Of a stretch of 64,000 nt of DNA, positions 17,037-25,870 are shown piece after piece. Source of the stretch: Croceicoccus ponticola (GTDB lineage Bacteria > Pseudomonadota > Alphaproteobacteria > Sphingomonadales > Sphingomonadaceae). The DNA lies in NCBI RefSeq assembly GCF_004004515.1, contig NZ_RXOL01000001.1, forward strand, positions 1,054,001 to 1,118,000, written 5' to 3'. Under the pieces are notes generated by a model. That model was not told the DNA's origin, did not search any database, and saw only the letters and a list, made by a program, of their open reading frames with translations. A program made the position numbers and the translations under genes. Positions within the stretch are counted from its first letter, which is position 1. Each line of letters starts with the position of its first letter.

Positions 17037-18185
17037 TCAGCGATCCTCCAGCGAAGCAAGGCCCAACATCCCAGAAAGCGCGGCAAGACAGGGCGCAGGG
17101 TCGGCATGCGCAGCGGCGAACTCCGCATTGACAGCGCCCGCCGCGGAGCGGCGCACTTCGTCGGTCGCCAACTGTTCGACCCGTTCCACAATAAGACCCA
17201 GAGAGGATGCATCGACCCGCAGATCGGCATTTTGTGGTGGCAATAGTTCCGCAAGGCCCGCAGGCCCCGGCGCGATCACCGGCACGCCCGCCGCCATCAG
17301 CGCGGGCATGTCGGGCGGCACGCGCCCATTGCGCCCATCCAGCACGGCCAGGTCGAACAGACCCGCGACGGGCGCCGGTCCGTGCAGGCGCGCCGTGACG
17401 TGCAGGCGCGCGAGATGGCCCACGCGATCCAGTACGGTGCGAAGTTCGGCCGCCTGACCCTCTGTGCCGAACACGACGAGATGCCATGCGTCGTCGAGCG
17501 AGGTCAGGATCGAGACGACCTCGTCAGACAGCGCCAGCGCATCGGTGGCGCGCATGGCGATCCACTTTTCGCCTGCACGCTTCATCAGTCGGGGAATGGC
17601 GTCGGGCTTGGGCTTTTTGGGTGCAGGCGGGAATATCGGCGGCAGGATCCGAACATGCGATGGCGGAACCTGCCAATCGGCGGTCACCGATTTCGCCGCG
17701 GCCACCGTTGGCACGATCACCAGCGGCGTGCGCGCCATTCCCAGTTTGTGCCGGAAACGGGCCCACCACCCTTTTGGCACTTCGTCGACGCCATCGTGAA
17801 AATGAGCGAGCGGCGGAGCTTTCACCGCCTGACCAAACAGTGTGTGCGCCATCGTCGCGGGCAAGGCCTGATCGCCGTGCACGATGACAAGATCGTAACC
17901 GCGCATCACCCGCGCCATCCGGTTCATCGGCCCCGGCCCCGCACGCGGCGTGATCGTCGGAAACTGCGGCCGGTGCAGTTGCAGCAATGAAGCTGTCGCA
18001 TCGTCGGCGTGAGTGGCGTGGTTTTCGACGTTCGCGGGCATCGCGCGCACGAGCGTTCCCGTCCACGGCGATTGCGCAAGATCGATCCCGACATGCAGGG
18101 CCTTGCGCCTGCGAAGGACCTTGATCGCCTTCCGGGAGGTCGGCTTTTTCGGGGTCGCCAGTTTAGGTTTCTGCTTTTCGGCCAT
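17037..18185 (-). CDS. Putative glycosyltransferase (GT-B/GT4-like)
   Basis: A 382-residue protein with a very basic N-terminus and a two-domain GT-B look. The first half has LHVGIDLAQSPWTGTLVRAMP, DLVIVHGDQALPATMAHTLF and PLAHFHDGVDEVPKGW. The second half has HLVVFGTEGQAAELRTVLD, PVAGLFDLAVLDGRNGRVPPDMPALMAAGVPVIAPG, the donor-site strand-loop of GT4 enzymes. The usual E-x7-E motif is not clear, so the donor and product are unknown. It lies 12 bp after the alpha/beta hydrolase gene and is probably cotranscribed with it. Confidence 0.6.
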   Translation of the reverse strand: MAEKQKPKLATPKKPTSRKAIKVLRRRKALHVGIDLAQSPWTGTLVRAMPANVENHATHADDATASLLQLHRPQFPTITPRAGPGPMNRMARVMRGYDLVIVHGDQALPATMAHTLFGQAVKAPPLAHFHDGVDEVPKGWWARFRHKLGMARTPLVIVPTVAAAKSVTADWQVPPSHVRILPPIFPPAPKKPKPDAIPRLMKRAGEKWIAMRATDALALSDEVVSILTSLDDAWHLVVFGTEGQAAELRTVLDRVGHLARLHVTARLHGPAPVAGLFDLAVLDGRNGRVPPDMPALMAAGVPVIAPGPAGLAELLPPQNADLRVDASSLGLIVERVEQLATDEVRRSAAGAVNAEFAAAHADPAPCLAALSGMLGLASLEDR

Positions 18186-18197
18186 TGCGGCGACGAT

Positions 18198-19124
18198 CTA
18201 GCGGTCTGCGCGCGCGCTGGGAAGCCGTTCGTCGAACAGGCGATCGATCGCCGCCAGCGCGTCCGCTTCGGCCAAGGTCGGAAGGTGGCCCACTCGGCCG
18301 ATGCTGACCAGTTCGACATCGGCAAAGCGATCGACCATATCGCGCGCCGTGCGGCCCGAAAGAATATCGGAATTTTCGCCGCGCACGACAAGCACCGGCT
18401 TGCCGGCAAGCGCGTCGAACCCGTCCCAGAATTCGATCTTAGCCGCTTCGGCCATCTTGTCCTGTCCGCGTCCGCTGGCAAAGGCATCACCGATGCGCAT
18501 GTCGTAATCGTACGTGATGCGCCCGTTGCCGCCCAGTTCCATGGCGCGCTTCGCCTCTGCCAACCAATCGGACAAGCCCCAGTCTGGGTAAACTCCCTTG
18601 CGCGTGTCCTGCATCGCGCGGGCGGCGTGCATCCACGTTGGATAGCTGCGCTGAAGCCCGACATATTCGGCGATCCGTTCCAGCCCGCGCAATTCAACCA
18701 CCGGGCCGATATCGTTCAGCACCACGCCCGCGATCCGCTGCGGTTCCATCATGGCCAGCACCATCGTCACCAGTCCGCCCAGCGAACTTCCGACAAGCAC
18801 CGCCTGCTCCATCCCTGCGGCGGGAAAGAGGCGCTGCACGTCCTGCGCATATTGCAGCGGAATATAAGTGCCGCTGTCCTTGGCATATTCGCTGTCGCCC
18901 CGCCCGCGCAGGTCCACCGTGACCACACGGCGGCGCATCGCGAGATGCATGGCCAGATCGTGGAAGTCGCGAACGTTGCACGTCAGACCGGGAACGCAAA
19001 GCGCCGGAATCTCGTCACTGCCTTCGGGACCGGCATAGTCGCGATAATGCAGTTGGAGACCGTCGTCGGTCTGCCAATGGCGGTCGCGCCAGCCGCTTGC
19101 CGCGGCGGCCTGTTGGTCGATCAT
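18198..19124 (-). CDS. Alpha/beta-hydrolase fold protein
   Basis: A 308-residue alpha/beta hydrolase. Visible elements are the oxyanion region VPGLTCN (about 44-50), the strand VVTVDLRGRGDSEY (about 67-80) and the nucleophile elbow VGSSLGG with Ser114. The late acid is ENSDIL/DVELVSIG and the catalytic His is in GRVGHLPTLAE near the C-terminus. This pattern fits the esterase/haloperoxidase subgroup; the substrate is unknown. The frame is open about 430 nt upstream, but homology begins at the ATG at 19124, 68 bp from the divergent selO start. Confidence 0.85.
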   Translation of the reverse strand: MIDQQAAAASGWRDRHWQTDDGLQLHYRDYAGPEGSDEIPALCVPGLTCNVRDFHDLAMHLAMRRRVVTVDLRGRGDSEYAKDSGTYIPLQYAQDVQRLFPAAGMEQAVLVGSSLGGLVTMVLAMMEPQRIAGVVLNDIGPVVELRGLERIAEYVGLQRSYPTWMHAARAMQDTRKGVYPDWGLSDWLAEAKRAMELGGNGRITYDYDMRIGDAFASGRGQDKMAEAAKIEFWDGFDALAGKPVLVVRGENSDILSGRTARDMVDRFADVELVSIGRVGHLPTLAEADALAAIDRLFDERLPSARADR

Positions 19125-19192
19125 GCTCGTGCTACCCCATAGACGCGCCCCCGCGACTTGCACCCGGAGCTTCACGCCCCCACTATCGCGGG

Positions 19193-20629
19193 ATGAACGG
19201 TGAACCGCAACCTTCGACCTATCGTCCTGACACGCAAATCGCGCGAATCGCCGACTGGATCGCCGATCCGGTGCGCGCCGCCGATTTTCCGGACACCAAG
19301 CTGCGTTTTCGCAACGATCGTTGGGATGGCGCGGTCGGGCTCGATTCTGTGTCCGACGAAGATTGGTTGCGGCATTTCGGGCGCTTCGAACCGCTGCCCG
19401 ACAACCTGCGAAAACCGCTCGCGCTGCGCTATCACGGGCACCAGTTTCGCAACTACAACCCCGACATCGGCGACGGGCGCGGGTTTTTGTTCGCACAATT
19501 GCGCGACGGGGCGGACCGCTTGCTCGACCTTGGCACCAAGGGATCGGGGCAGACGCCATATAGCCGTTTCGGCGACGGACGGCTCACGCTAAAGGGCGCG
19601 GTGCGCGAAGTGCTCGCGACCGAAATGCTGGAAGCGCTGGGCGTGCATACGTCCAAGACATTCTCGGTGATCGAGACGGGAGAGGCGCTGGATCGCAACG
19701 ACGAACCTTCGCCCACCCGGTCCGCCGTGATGGTGCGGCTGAGCCATGGGCATATCCGCATCGGCAGCTTTCAGCGTCTTGCCGCGCTGGGAGAGGAAGA
19801 TCACCTTGCGGCTCTGGTCGATTACGCGCTGCGAAACTATCCGGGCCCGCCCCCGCCCGACAATGCGCCGGGCCGCGACCTGCCGCCGGCGCAATTGCTG
19901 CATCTGGTCGTCGAACGGCTGGCCGATCTGGCCGCTTCGTACGTCGCCGCCGGGTTCGTCCACGGCGTGCTCAATACCGACAACATGAACGTGTCGGGCG
20001 AAAGCTTCGATTACGGGCCATGGCGCTGGCTGCCGCGTTGGGATGCGGGTTTCACCGCCGCCTATTTCGACCATTCGGGGCTCTATGCCTTTGGCCGGCA
20101 GGCAGAAGCGATCCACTGGAACTGCGCGCAACTGGCCATCGCCCTGCGCCCGATCTGCGAAGCGCCGCCGCTGGTTGCCGCGCTCGAACGCTTTCAAGAA
20201 CTGTTCACGCACCATCTTGCGCGGCGGTTTGCGTGGCGACTCGGAGTTGCCGATGCGGGCGCGGAACAGGCGACCGAACTGGTCACGACCGGCGAATCTG
20301 CGATGGTCGCAACCGGGATGCAGCCCGATGCCTTTTTCCATGCGGCGCGCACGGGGCGGCTGGCCAAGGGCGAAGATACTGCCGCATTCCGGGCCGCACT
20401 GGGCGAAAGCCATCCACAAGGCGATGGTCACCCCTATTGGCACGACGAAGAGCCGCAATCGATGCTGATCGAAGAGGTCGAAGCGATATGGTCGCATATC
20501 GACCACGACGACGATTGGGGACCGCTTTACGACAAAGTTGCGGCGTTGCGGCGGATGGGCGACGCGCATGGCCCCGCCCCTGTCCAGGCTGGTCAGGCAA
20601 AGGTTTCAATTGCAACCGGTGTCGCCTAA
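19193..20629 (+). CDS. selO: Protein adenylyltransferase SelO (YdiU family)
   Basis: A 478-residue pseudokinase-fold enzyme. SelO transfers AMP to Ser/Thr/Tyr of target proteins and is linked to oxidative-stress responses. Seen here: GSGQTPYSRFGDGR (nucleotide-binding loop, about 118-131), the REVLATEML helix, HG-x-LNTDN with the catalytic Asp (about 262-268) and FDYGPW with the metal-binding Asp. E. coli SelO ends in a Cys-Ser-Ser tail that forms a regulatory disulfide. This protein ends AGQAKVSIATGVA with no C-terminal Cys, so that redox control appears missing. The ATG at 19193 matches the usual start. Confidence 0.93.
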   Translation: MNGEPQPSTYRPDTQIARIADWIADPVRAADFPDTKLRFRNDRWDGAVGLDSVSDEDWLRHFGRFEPLPDNLRKPLALRYHGHQFRNYNPDIGDGRGFLFAQLRDGADRLLDLGTKGSGQTPYSRFGDGRLTLKGAVREVLATEMLEALGVHTSKTFSVIETGEALDRNDEPSPTRSAVMVRLSHGHIRIGSFQRLAALGEEDHLAALVDYALRNYPGPPPPDNAPGRDLPPAQLLHLVVERLADLAASYVAAGFVHGVLNTDNMNVSGESFDYGPWRWLPRWDAGFTAAYFDHSGLYAFGRQAEAIHWNCAQLAIALRPICEAPPLVAALERFQELFTHHLARRFAWRLGVADAGAEQATELVTTGESAMVATGMQPDAFFHAARTGRLAKGEDTAAFRAALGESHPQGDGHPYWHDEEPQSMLIEEVEAIWSHIDHDDDWGPLYDKVAALRRMGDAHGPAPVQAGQAKVSIATGVA

Positions 20630-20682
20630 ATAACGCGAAAGCGAAAGGCGGCTCCGCGCCGCATGCAGAGGATTACCACGGC

Positions 20683-22086
20683 ATGACCGACACACTCGTC
20701 TCTCACGAACCGGCAACTGGTGAAATCTTGTGGAGCGGTTCGCACGGCGATGTCGATGCTGCTCTTCGCCATGCACGCGCCGCCTTTCCGGCATGGGCGG
20801 CCCGCCCGCTGGCCGAACGTGTCGGCATACTGGAACGCTTTGCCGAATTAGTGAAGCAGGACGCCGATGATTTCGCCGAACTCATCGCACGGGAAACCGG
20901 AAAACCGTTGTGGGAAGCAAAGACCGAAGTAGCCACGGTCGCCGCGAAGGTCGCAATCTCGGTCCGCGCTCACGAAGAACGCACCGGCGAACGGGTCGAT
21001 GCCGCACCGGGCGGGCGCTTTGCCCTGCGCCACAAGCCGCACGGCGTCATGGCCGTGCTGGGCCCTTATAACTTTCCGGCGCACCTGCCGAACGGGCACA
21101 TGATCCCGGCGCTGATCGCGGGCAATGTCTGCCTGTTCAAACCGTCGGAAAAGACGCCTGCCGTAGGCGAACGGCTGGTGCAGTATTATCACCGGGCCGG
21201 CGTGCCTGACGATGTCGTGCAGCTGGTTATCGGCACCGCGGCAGAGGGGCGCGCGCTGACGTCCGACCCGCGTATCGACGGCGTGTTGTTCACCGGGTCT
21301 TCGACCACGGGCGTCGCCATCGGCAAGGCTTTGGCAGAGCGGCCGGGCACGATCTGCGCGCTGGAAATGGGCGGCAACAATCCGCTGATCGTGTGGGATA
21401 CGGACCGTTTGGCGGACGCGGCTGCGATCGTCGTGCAATCGGCCTATACCACGGCCGGACAGCGCTGCACCGCGGCGCGGCGGTTGATCGTCAGGGATGA
21501 TTTGGCCGACGCGTTGCTTGACGAGCTGCTGCCGCTGATCGACCGGATTCGCGTCGGCGCGCCGTTCGACGATCCGCAACCTTACATGGGCCCTGTCATC
21601 GACAACGACGCGGCCGACGGGCTTGAACGCGGATACGCGCAATTGTTGGAAATGGGTGCGAAAGTGCTGCGTCCGCTGCAACGGCCATCGGCGGACAAGC
21701 CGTTCCTGACGCCCGCGCTGGTCGATGTGACCGGGATCGACGGCCTGCCCGATCGCGAACTGTTCGGCCCTGTCCTGCAACTGCGCCGTGTCGCCGATTT
21801 CGATGCCGCCATCGCTGCGGCCAACGACACCGCATATGGCCTGTCGGCATCGCTGGTCGGCGGGACGGAGGGTGATTGGCAGCGGTTCTGGTTCGAAAGC
21901 CGCGCCGGGATCGTCAATCGCAATCGCCCCACCAACGGCGCTTCGTCGGCCGCACCGTTCGGGGGCACGGGCATGTCGGGCAACCATCGCCCGGGCGCGT
22001 ATTATGCCGCCGACTACTGTGCCTATCCGGTCGCATCTGCCGAAGGGGACGAGCCGGAGGCCAGCATCGCGATTGGCCTGAACTGA
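20683..22086 (+). CDS. astD: Succinylglutamate-semialdehyde dehydrogenase AstD-like
   Basis: A 467-residue NAD-dependent aldehyde dehydrogenase. The motif set (GPYNFPAHLPNGHMIPALIAGN, FKPSEKTP, FTGSSTTG, catalytic Glu in LEMGGNNP, nucleophile Cys in AGQRCTAARR, and GGTGMSGNHRPGAYYAADYCAYP near the end) fits AstD, which oxidises N-succinylglutamate semialdehyde in arginine catabolism. No astA, astB, astC or astE lies nearby, so the true substrate is uncertain. I chose the ATG at 20683; the frame upstream lies inside selO. A long hairpin follows the stop. Confidence 0.85.
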   Translation: MTDTLVSHEPATGEILWSGSHGDVDAALRHARAAFPAWAARPLAERVGILERFAELVKQDADDFAELIARETGKPLWEAKTEVATVAAKVAISVRAHEERTGERVDAAPGGRFALRHKPHGVMAVLGPYNFPAHLPNGHMIPALIAGNVCLFKPSEKTPAVGERLVQYYHRAGVPDDVVQLVIGTAAEGRALTSDPRIDGVLFTGSSTTGVAIGKALAERPGTICALEMGGNNPLIVWDTDRLADAAAIVVQSAYTTAGQRCTAARRLIVRDDLADALLDELLPLIDRIRVGAPFDDPQPYMGPVIDNDAADGLERGYAQLLEMGAKVLRPLQRPSADKPFLTPALVDVTGIDGLPDRELFGPVLQLRRVADFDAAIAAANDTAYGLSASLVGGTEGDWQRFWFESRAGIVNRNRPTNGASSAAPFGGTGMSGNHRPGAYYAADYCAYPVASAEGDEPEASIAIGLN

Positions 22087-22121
22087 TGGAGGCCTGAACT
22101 GATAGCGGCCTAAAACGAAGC

Positions 22122-22151
22122 GCGCCGCGCCGGGAAACCCCGACGCGGCGC
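22122..22151. terminator. Bidirectional hairpin between convergent astD and glycine-zipper gene
   Basis: The stem GCGCCGCG (22122-22129) pairs with CGCGGCGC (22144-22151). It continues inward as CGGG/CCCG around the loop AAAC with a single C-A mismatch, about 13 bp in all. It lies between two genes that end towards each other. The T-content after it is low. Confidence 0.6.
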
Positions 22152-22172
22152 CTTCATATCATCGTGCCGATA

Positions 22173-22655
22173 TCAGCGGCAGCGCGAACCGCCGCGGTCG
22201 ATTTCCCGACCCAGCAAAGCGCCGCCCGCTGCACCAAGGATGGCGCCCAGCGTGCGATCGCGAGCCACTTCGTTACCGATCATGCCGCCGACCGCACCGC
22301 CGATAAGCAGGCCGGTCGTGCCGTTGTCCCGCTTGCAGTAATAACGACCGTCATCGCCGCGCCACACGCGAGTGTCGCGATTCACCCGATCGCCGCGATA
22401 GCTGTCGCGGGTATTGTACCGGCGCGATTCATAACGATCACGCGATTCGTAGCGGCCATACCGATCGTCATAACGACCGTAACGATCGTGCTCACGGTAC
22501 CGGTCGCGATCGCGACTGTGCGACACGCTTTCATGCTCATAAGCGGCCGCGACAGGGGCGTCATAATGGGCGGCCTGAGCAACGGGAGCGCCAAGCGCGA
22601 GAGCGGGAACAGCGGCAGCCAGCAAGCCGGTACGGAACAGGAGGGAACGGGACAT
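22173..22655 (-). CDS. Glycine-zipper 2TM envelope protein, Tyr/Arg-rich
   Basis: A 160-residue secreted protein. A signal peptide ends near residue 30 (PVAQAAHYD). A low-complexity segment of Arg, Tyr, Asp and Ser then follows (about 45-95, repeated DRYGRY/RYESR units). The C-terminal glycine zipper (GLLIGGAVGGMIGNEV, LGAILGAAGGALLGREIDRG, about 118-155) is the PF05433-type region of SlyB-like and other outer-membrane proteins. The ATG at 22655 has a GGAG site 9 nt upstream. The Tyr/Arg repeat is encoded by imperfect DNA repeats of about 15-18 bp, a likely length-variable region. Confidence 0.75.
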   Translation of the reverse strand: MSRSLLFRTGLLAAAVPALALGAPVAQAAHYDAPVAAAYEHESVSHSRDRDRYREHDRYGRYDDRYGRYESRDRYESRRYNTRDSYRGDRVNRDTRVWRGDDGRYYCKRDNGTTGLLIGGAVGGMIGNEVARDRTLGAILGAAGGALLGREIDRGGSRCR

Positions 22656-22797
22656 TGGGAAAACTCCGAAAATCTTGTCTTGATCGCCGTTCATAGTTAC
22701 GCCGCTCAATCTGAACGCCAGAGTAATGGACATCACTATTTCGTCGCCCTCGATGCACGCTCTATCGGTTGGCTTCGCAACTGCCTAAGGCGCGCGC

Positions 22798-23721
22798 ATG
22801 ACATCGGTTGCAGAAAAGAAAAGCCACGGCCTGCCTTATGCGCTGGGTGCCTATGCCCTTTGGGGCACAATGCCGCTCTACCTGGTGATGCTGAACGGGG
22901 TGGATCCCTTTCGACTGGTCGCATGGCGGATCGTCTGGACGATACCGGTCTGCCTCATGGCGCTGGCCGCGATCGGCGGTTTCGCAAAATTGCACGCGGC
23001 TTTCGCCAATCGTCGGGCGCTGGCATTGTTGCTGCTAAGTTCCCTGCTCATAACGCTGAACTGGATCGTATATGTAGTCGCCGTTCAGGCCGGGCATTTC
23101 TATGCCGCCAGCCTTGGCTATTATATCAACCCGCTGGTCAATGTCCTGCTCGGCACGATATTTCTACGCGAACGGCTGTCGCGCCTGCAGTGGCTGGCCG
23201 TGGCGATTGCCGCATCCGGGATCGCGGTACTCGCGATCGAGGCGCGGGAAATGCTGGTCATCAGCCTGACCCTCGCGCTCAGCTTTGGATTCTATGGCCT
23301 GTTGCGCAAACGGGTCGCGGTCGACGCTCTGCCGGGCTTGACGGTCGAAGTTCTGCTGTTGACGATCCCCGCTATCGTGGCGCTGATGTTCGTGCCGCAG
23401 GGCGTACGCGATTTCGGTGACGGATGGTCGCTTTCGTTCCTGCTTGTCGGCGCGGGTCTGATGACCGGGGTGCCGTTGCTGTTATTCGCGGTGGCCGCGC
23501 GCCGGATGACATATTCGGCGTTGGGCTTCGTGCAGTTTCTCGCGCCCACGATGGTGTTCTTGCAGGGCCTTTTCCTGTTCGGGGAAAACCTGAAGCCCGT
23601 GCAGGCTATCTGCTTCGTCCTGATTTGGACGGCGATCGCGATCTTCTGCGCCGATATGCTGATGCGGATGCGCCGTAACGCCCAACCGCAATTCCATCAG
23701 CAACCCCAACCGCAGGATTAA
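22798..23721 (+). CDS. rarD: EamA/RarD-family transporter
   Basis: A 307-residue inner-membrane protein of the drug/metabolite transporter superfamily with about ten hydrophobic helices in two homologous halves. The N-terminus (GLPYALGAYALWGTMPLYL) and the NPLVNVLLG helix are characteristic of the RarD subfamily. The physiological substrate of RarD is not established. The gene ends in a 4-bp stop-to-stop overlap with the convergent dihydroorotase gene. Confidence 0.88.
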   Translation: MTSVAEKKSHGLPYALGAYALWGTMPLYLVMLNGVDPFRLVAWRIVWTIPVCLMALAAIGGFAKLHAAFANRRALALLLLSSLLITLNWIVYVVAVQAGHFYAASLGYYINPLVNVLLGTIFLRERLSRLQWLAVAIAASGIAVLAIEAREMLVISLTLALSFGFYGLLRKRVAVDALPGLTVEVLLLTIPAIVALMFVPQGVRDFGDGWSLSFLLVGAGLMTGVPLLLFAVAARRMTYSALGFVQFLAPTMVFLQGLFLFGENLKPVQAICFVLIWTAIAIFCADMLMRMRRNAQPQFHQQPQPQD

Positions 23722-25046
23722 AGCGCGCCGGCGAAGCGCAGCGGTTCGCCCACCGCCGCATCGCCAAGCTGCCCGTCCCACATCGCGACATGGCCGCGCA
23801 CGATCGTGCCGACGACGCGACCCTTCAGGTCCATGCCGGTAAACGGCGACCAGCCGCAACGCGATGCGAGCCATTCATCGGTAATCGTGAAACTGCCCTT
23901 GCGATCGACGATGGTGAAATCGGCGTCGTAGCCAGCGGCGATGCGCCCCTTGCCGACAAGCCCGAAAATCCGCTGCACGCCCGAGCTGGTCATGTCTATC
24001 AGCCGGTCCAGCGTCATGCGCCCTTCGGCCACGTGGTTCAGCATCAGCGGCAACAGCGTCTGGACGCCCGGCATCCCGCTCGGGCTATCGGGATAGGGCT
24101 TCGCCTTTTCCTCCAGCGTGTGGGGCGCATGGTCCGATCCGATGACGTCGGGCACACCTTGCTGCAACCAATGCCACAGCCCTTCGACGTGTGCCTTGCT
24201 GCGGATCGGCGGGTTCATCTGCGCATGGCTGCCAAGCCGCGGATAAGCGTCTTCGGCCGCAAGCGTCAGGTGCTGCGGCGTGACTTCGCACGATGCGATA
24301 TCGCGGTGGCGGCTGATGACTTCAAGCTCGGCGGGCGTCGTCACGTGCAGGATGTGGATCGGGCGCTTTGCCTCTCGCGCCAGCCGCAAGATCCGCCGCG
24401 TCGCCATCATTGCCGATTCGTCGTCGCGCCAGACCGGATGGCTGGACGGATCGCCCGCTACGCGCAAGTCCTTGCGGGCGTTCATCCGTGCCTCGTCCTC
24501 GGCATGGATGGCGACCCTGCGCCGACCGCTGGCCAGCACGCGGGCAAGGTTTTCGTCCTCTGCCACCAGCAGGCTGCCGGTCGAAGCGCCCATGAAAATC
24601 TTGACCCCCGCCGTGCCGGGGATCCGTTCAAGTTCGGCAAGATGGGGCGCGTTCTCCGCCGTCGCACCGACGTAGAAGGCGTGGTCGCACCACATCCTGT
24701 GACGCGCGCGCGCCAGTTTGTCGTGAACCCGTTCGGCGGTATCGGTATTTGGATTGGTGTTCGGCATTTCGAAAACCGCAGTGACCCCGCCCAGCACCGC
24801 TGCCCGGCTACCGGTTTCAAGGTCTTCCTTGTGCTCCAGCCCCGGTTCGCGAAAATGGACCTGGCTGTCGATGACACCGGGCATAACGTCTAACCCGGTA
24901 CAATCGACCTTGCGAACGCCCGGATAATTCCCAATTCCAATGATGCGGCCGTTAGCGATGGCGACATCGGCATTCACCCGACCCGAAGGGGTGTGGACGG
25001 TGCCACCGGTCAGGACCCACTCGGGGCTTTCGTGCGTTTTGATCAT
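23718..25046 (-). CDS. pyrC: Dihydroorotase (class I type)
   Basis: A 442-residue amidohydrolase of pyrimidine synthesis, interconverting carbamoyl-aspartate and dihydroorotate. Zinc-site and substrate motifs are visible: DSQVHFREPG (first His pair, about 60-69), the carbamylated-Lys segment VKIFMGASTG (about 147-156), HILHVTTP, and GSDHAPHTLEEK with the catalytic Asp (about 310). AllB-like allantoinases share the fold, but DSQVHFREPG favours dihydroorotase. The ATG at 25046 fits the family start. The ygfZ gene diverges 46 bp away. Confidence 0.88.
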   Translation of the reverse strand: MIKTHESPEWVLTGGTVHTPSGRVNADVAIANGRIIGIGNYPGVRKVDCTGLDVMPGVIDSQVHFREPGLEHKEDLETGSRAAVLGGVTAVFEMPNTNPNTDTAERVHDKLARARHRMWCDHAFYVGATAENAPHLAELERIPGTAGVKIFMGASTGSLLVAEDENLARVLASGRRRVAIHAEDEARMNARKDLRVAGDPSSHPVWRDDESAMMATRRILRLAREAKRPIHILHVTTPAELEVISRHRDIASCEVTPQHLTLAAEDAYPRLGSHAQMNPPIRSKAHVEGLWHWLQQGVPDVIGSDHAPHTLEEKAKPYPDSPSGMPGVQTLLPLMLNHVAEGRMTLDRLIDMTSSGVQRIFGLVGKGRIAAGYDADFTIVDRKGSFTITDEWLASRCGWSPFTGMDLKGRVVGTIVRGHVAMWDGQLGDAAVGEPLRFAGAL

Positions 25047-25092
25047 GTTGCCCGCTCTAGGCCTCGGCGACGATTTTGGCAAAGGTGAGTTG

Positions 25093-25854
25093 ATGACGAA
25101 CAGCGCAGGCGGAACGCGGCTTTGCAAGCGGGCCATCATCCGCCTTTCGGGCGCGGCGGAAGGCAAAGGCGATGACGTCGCCGACTTCCTGCAAGGATTG
25201 GTCACCAATGACGTGACCGGCGCGCTGCCCGTCTGGACGGCGCTGCTGTCGCCCCAGGGAAAGGTGCTGTTCGATTTCTTCGTATGGCCCGCGCGCGATG
25301 CGATGCTGCTCGATTGCGAAAGTGAATTCGCGGAAGAACTCGTCAAGCGGCTGACGCTCTATCGCCTGCGTCGCAAGATCGAGATCGCCGTCGACAAAGG
25401 CGTCGCCGTGCACTGGACCGCGCATCGCGGCGACGGCGGGGCGGACGATCCGCGTCTTGCCGCTATCGGTCAACGCTGGCTTGCCCCTGTTGATGCGGCC
25501 CATTCGGACTGTGCGGATGCGGCCTATCTTGCCCATCGCCTGTCGCTCGGCGTGACCGAAGGGCGCGCGGAACTGGGCTATGACCGCACGCTATGGCTCG
25601 AATGCAACGCGGCGGAACTGCATGGCGTCAGTTTCAAGAAGGGCTGCTACATCGGGCAGGAAAACACCGCCCGGATGAATTGGCGGCAAAAAGTGAACCG
25701 GAGGCTGGTGGTCGTGCCGCTGGGCAATTCGTCGGAGGATCGCCGCCGTGCCGCCTATCCCGATCTCGACATCGCGGTGGATCAGGTGCGCATCGCCGAT
25801 GTCGATCTCGATATTTTCCCGTGCTGGCTCGCCCCCGCCCTGCGCACCGAATAA
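25093..25854 (+). CDS. ygfZ: Folate-binding protein YgfZ-like (Fe-S cluster maintenance)
   Basis: A 253-residue relative of the T-protein of glycine cleavage. The signature KGCYIGQE lies near residue 183, with the Cys that is essential in E. coli YgfZ. Upstream are FLQGLVTNDV and LSPQGKVLFDFFVW. YgfZ uses tetrahydrofolate to help repair or mature certain iron-sulfur enzymes. A start at ATG 25093 matches homologues; an in-frame extension upstream would run into the pyrC promoter region. It is shorter than E. coli YgfZ (326) but normal for alphaproteobacteria. Confidence 0.88.
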   Translation: MTNSAGGTRLCKRAIIRLSGAAEGKGDDVADFLQGLVTNDVTGALPVWTALLSPQGKVLFDFFVWPARDAMLLDCESEFAEELVKRLTLYRLRRKIEIAVDKGVAVHWTAHRGDGGADDPRLAAIGQRWLAPVDAAHSDCADAAYLAHRLSLGVTEGRAELGYDRTLWLECNAAELHGVSFKKGCYIGQENTARMNWRQKVNRRLVVVPLGNSSEDRRRAAYPDLDIAVDQVRIADVDLDIFPCWLAPALRTE

Positions 25855-25870
25855 TGTCTGATGTACCGGG

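Noticed and set aside
20020-20682. 221-codon N-terminal extension of the astD frame
   Set aside because: It lies inside selO in another frame and lacks aldehyde dehydrogenase homology; the ATG at 20683 begins at the family start.
22420-22520. Short repeated units that could look like a CRISPR array
   Set aside because: They are imperfect 15-18 bp coding repeats of a Tyr/Arg-rich protein with no unique spacers and no cas genes nearby.
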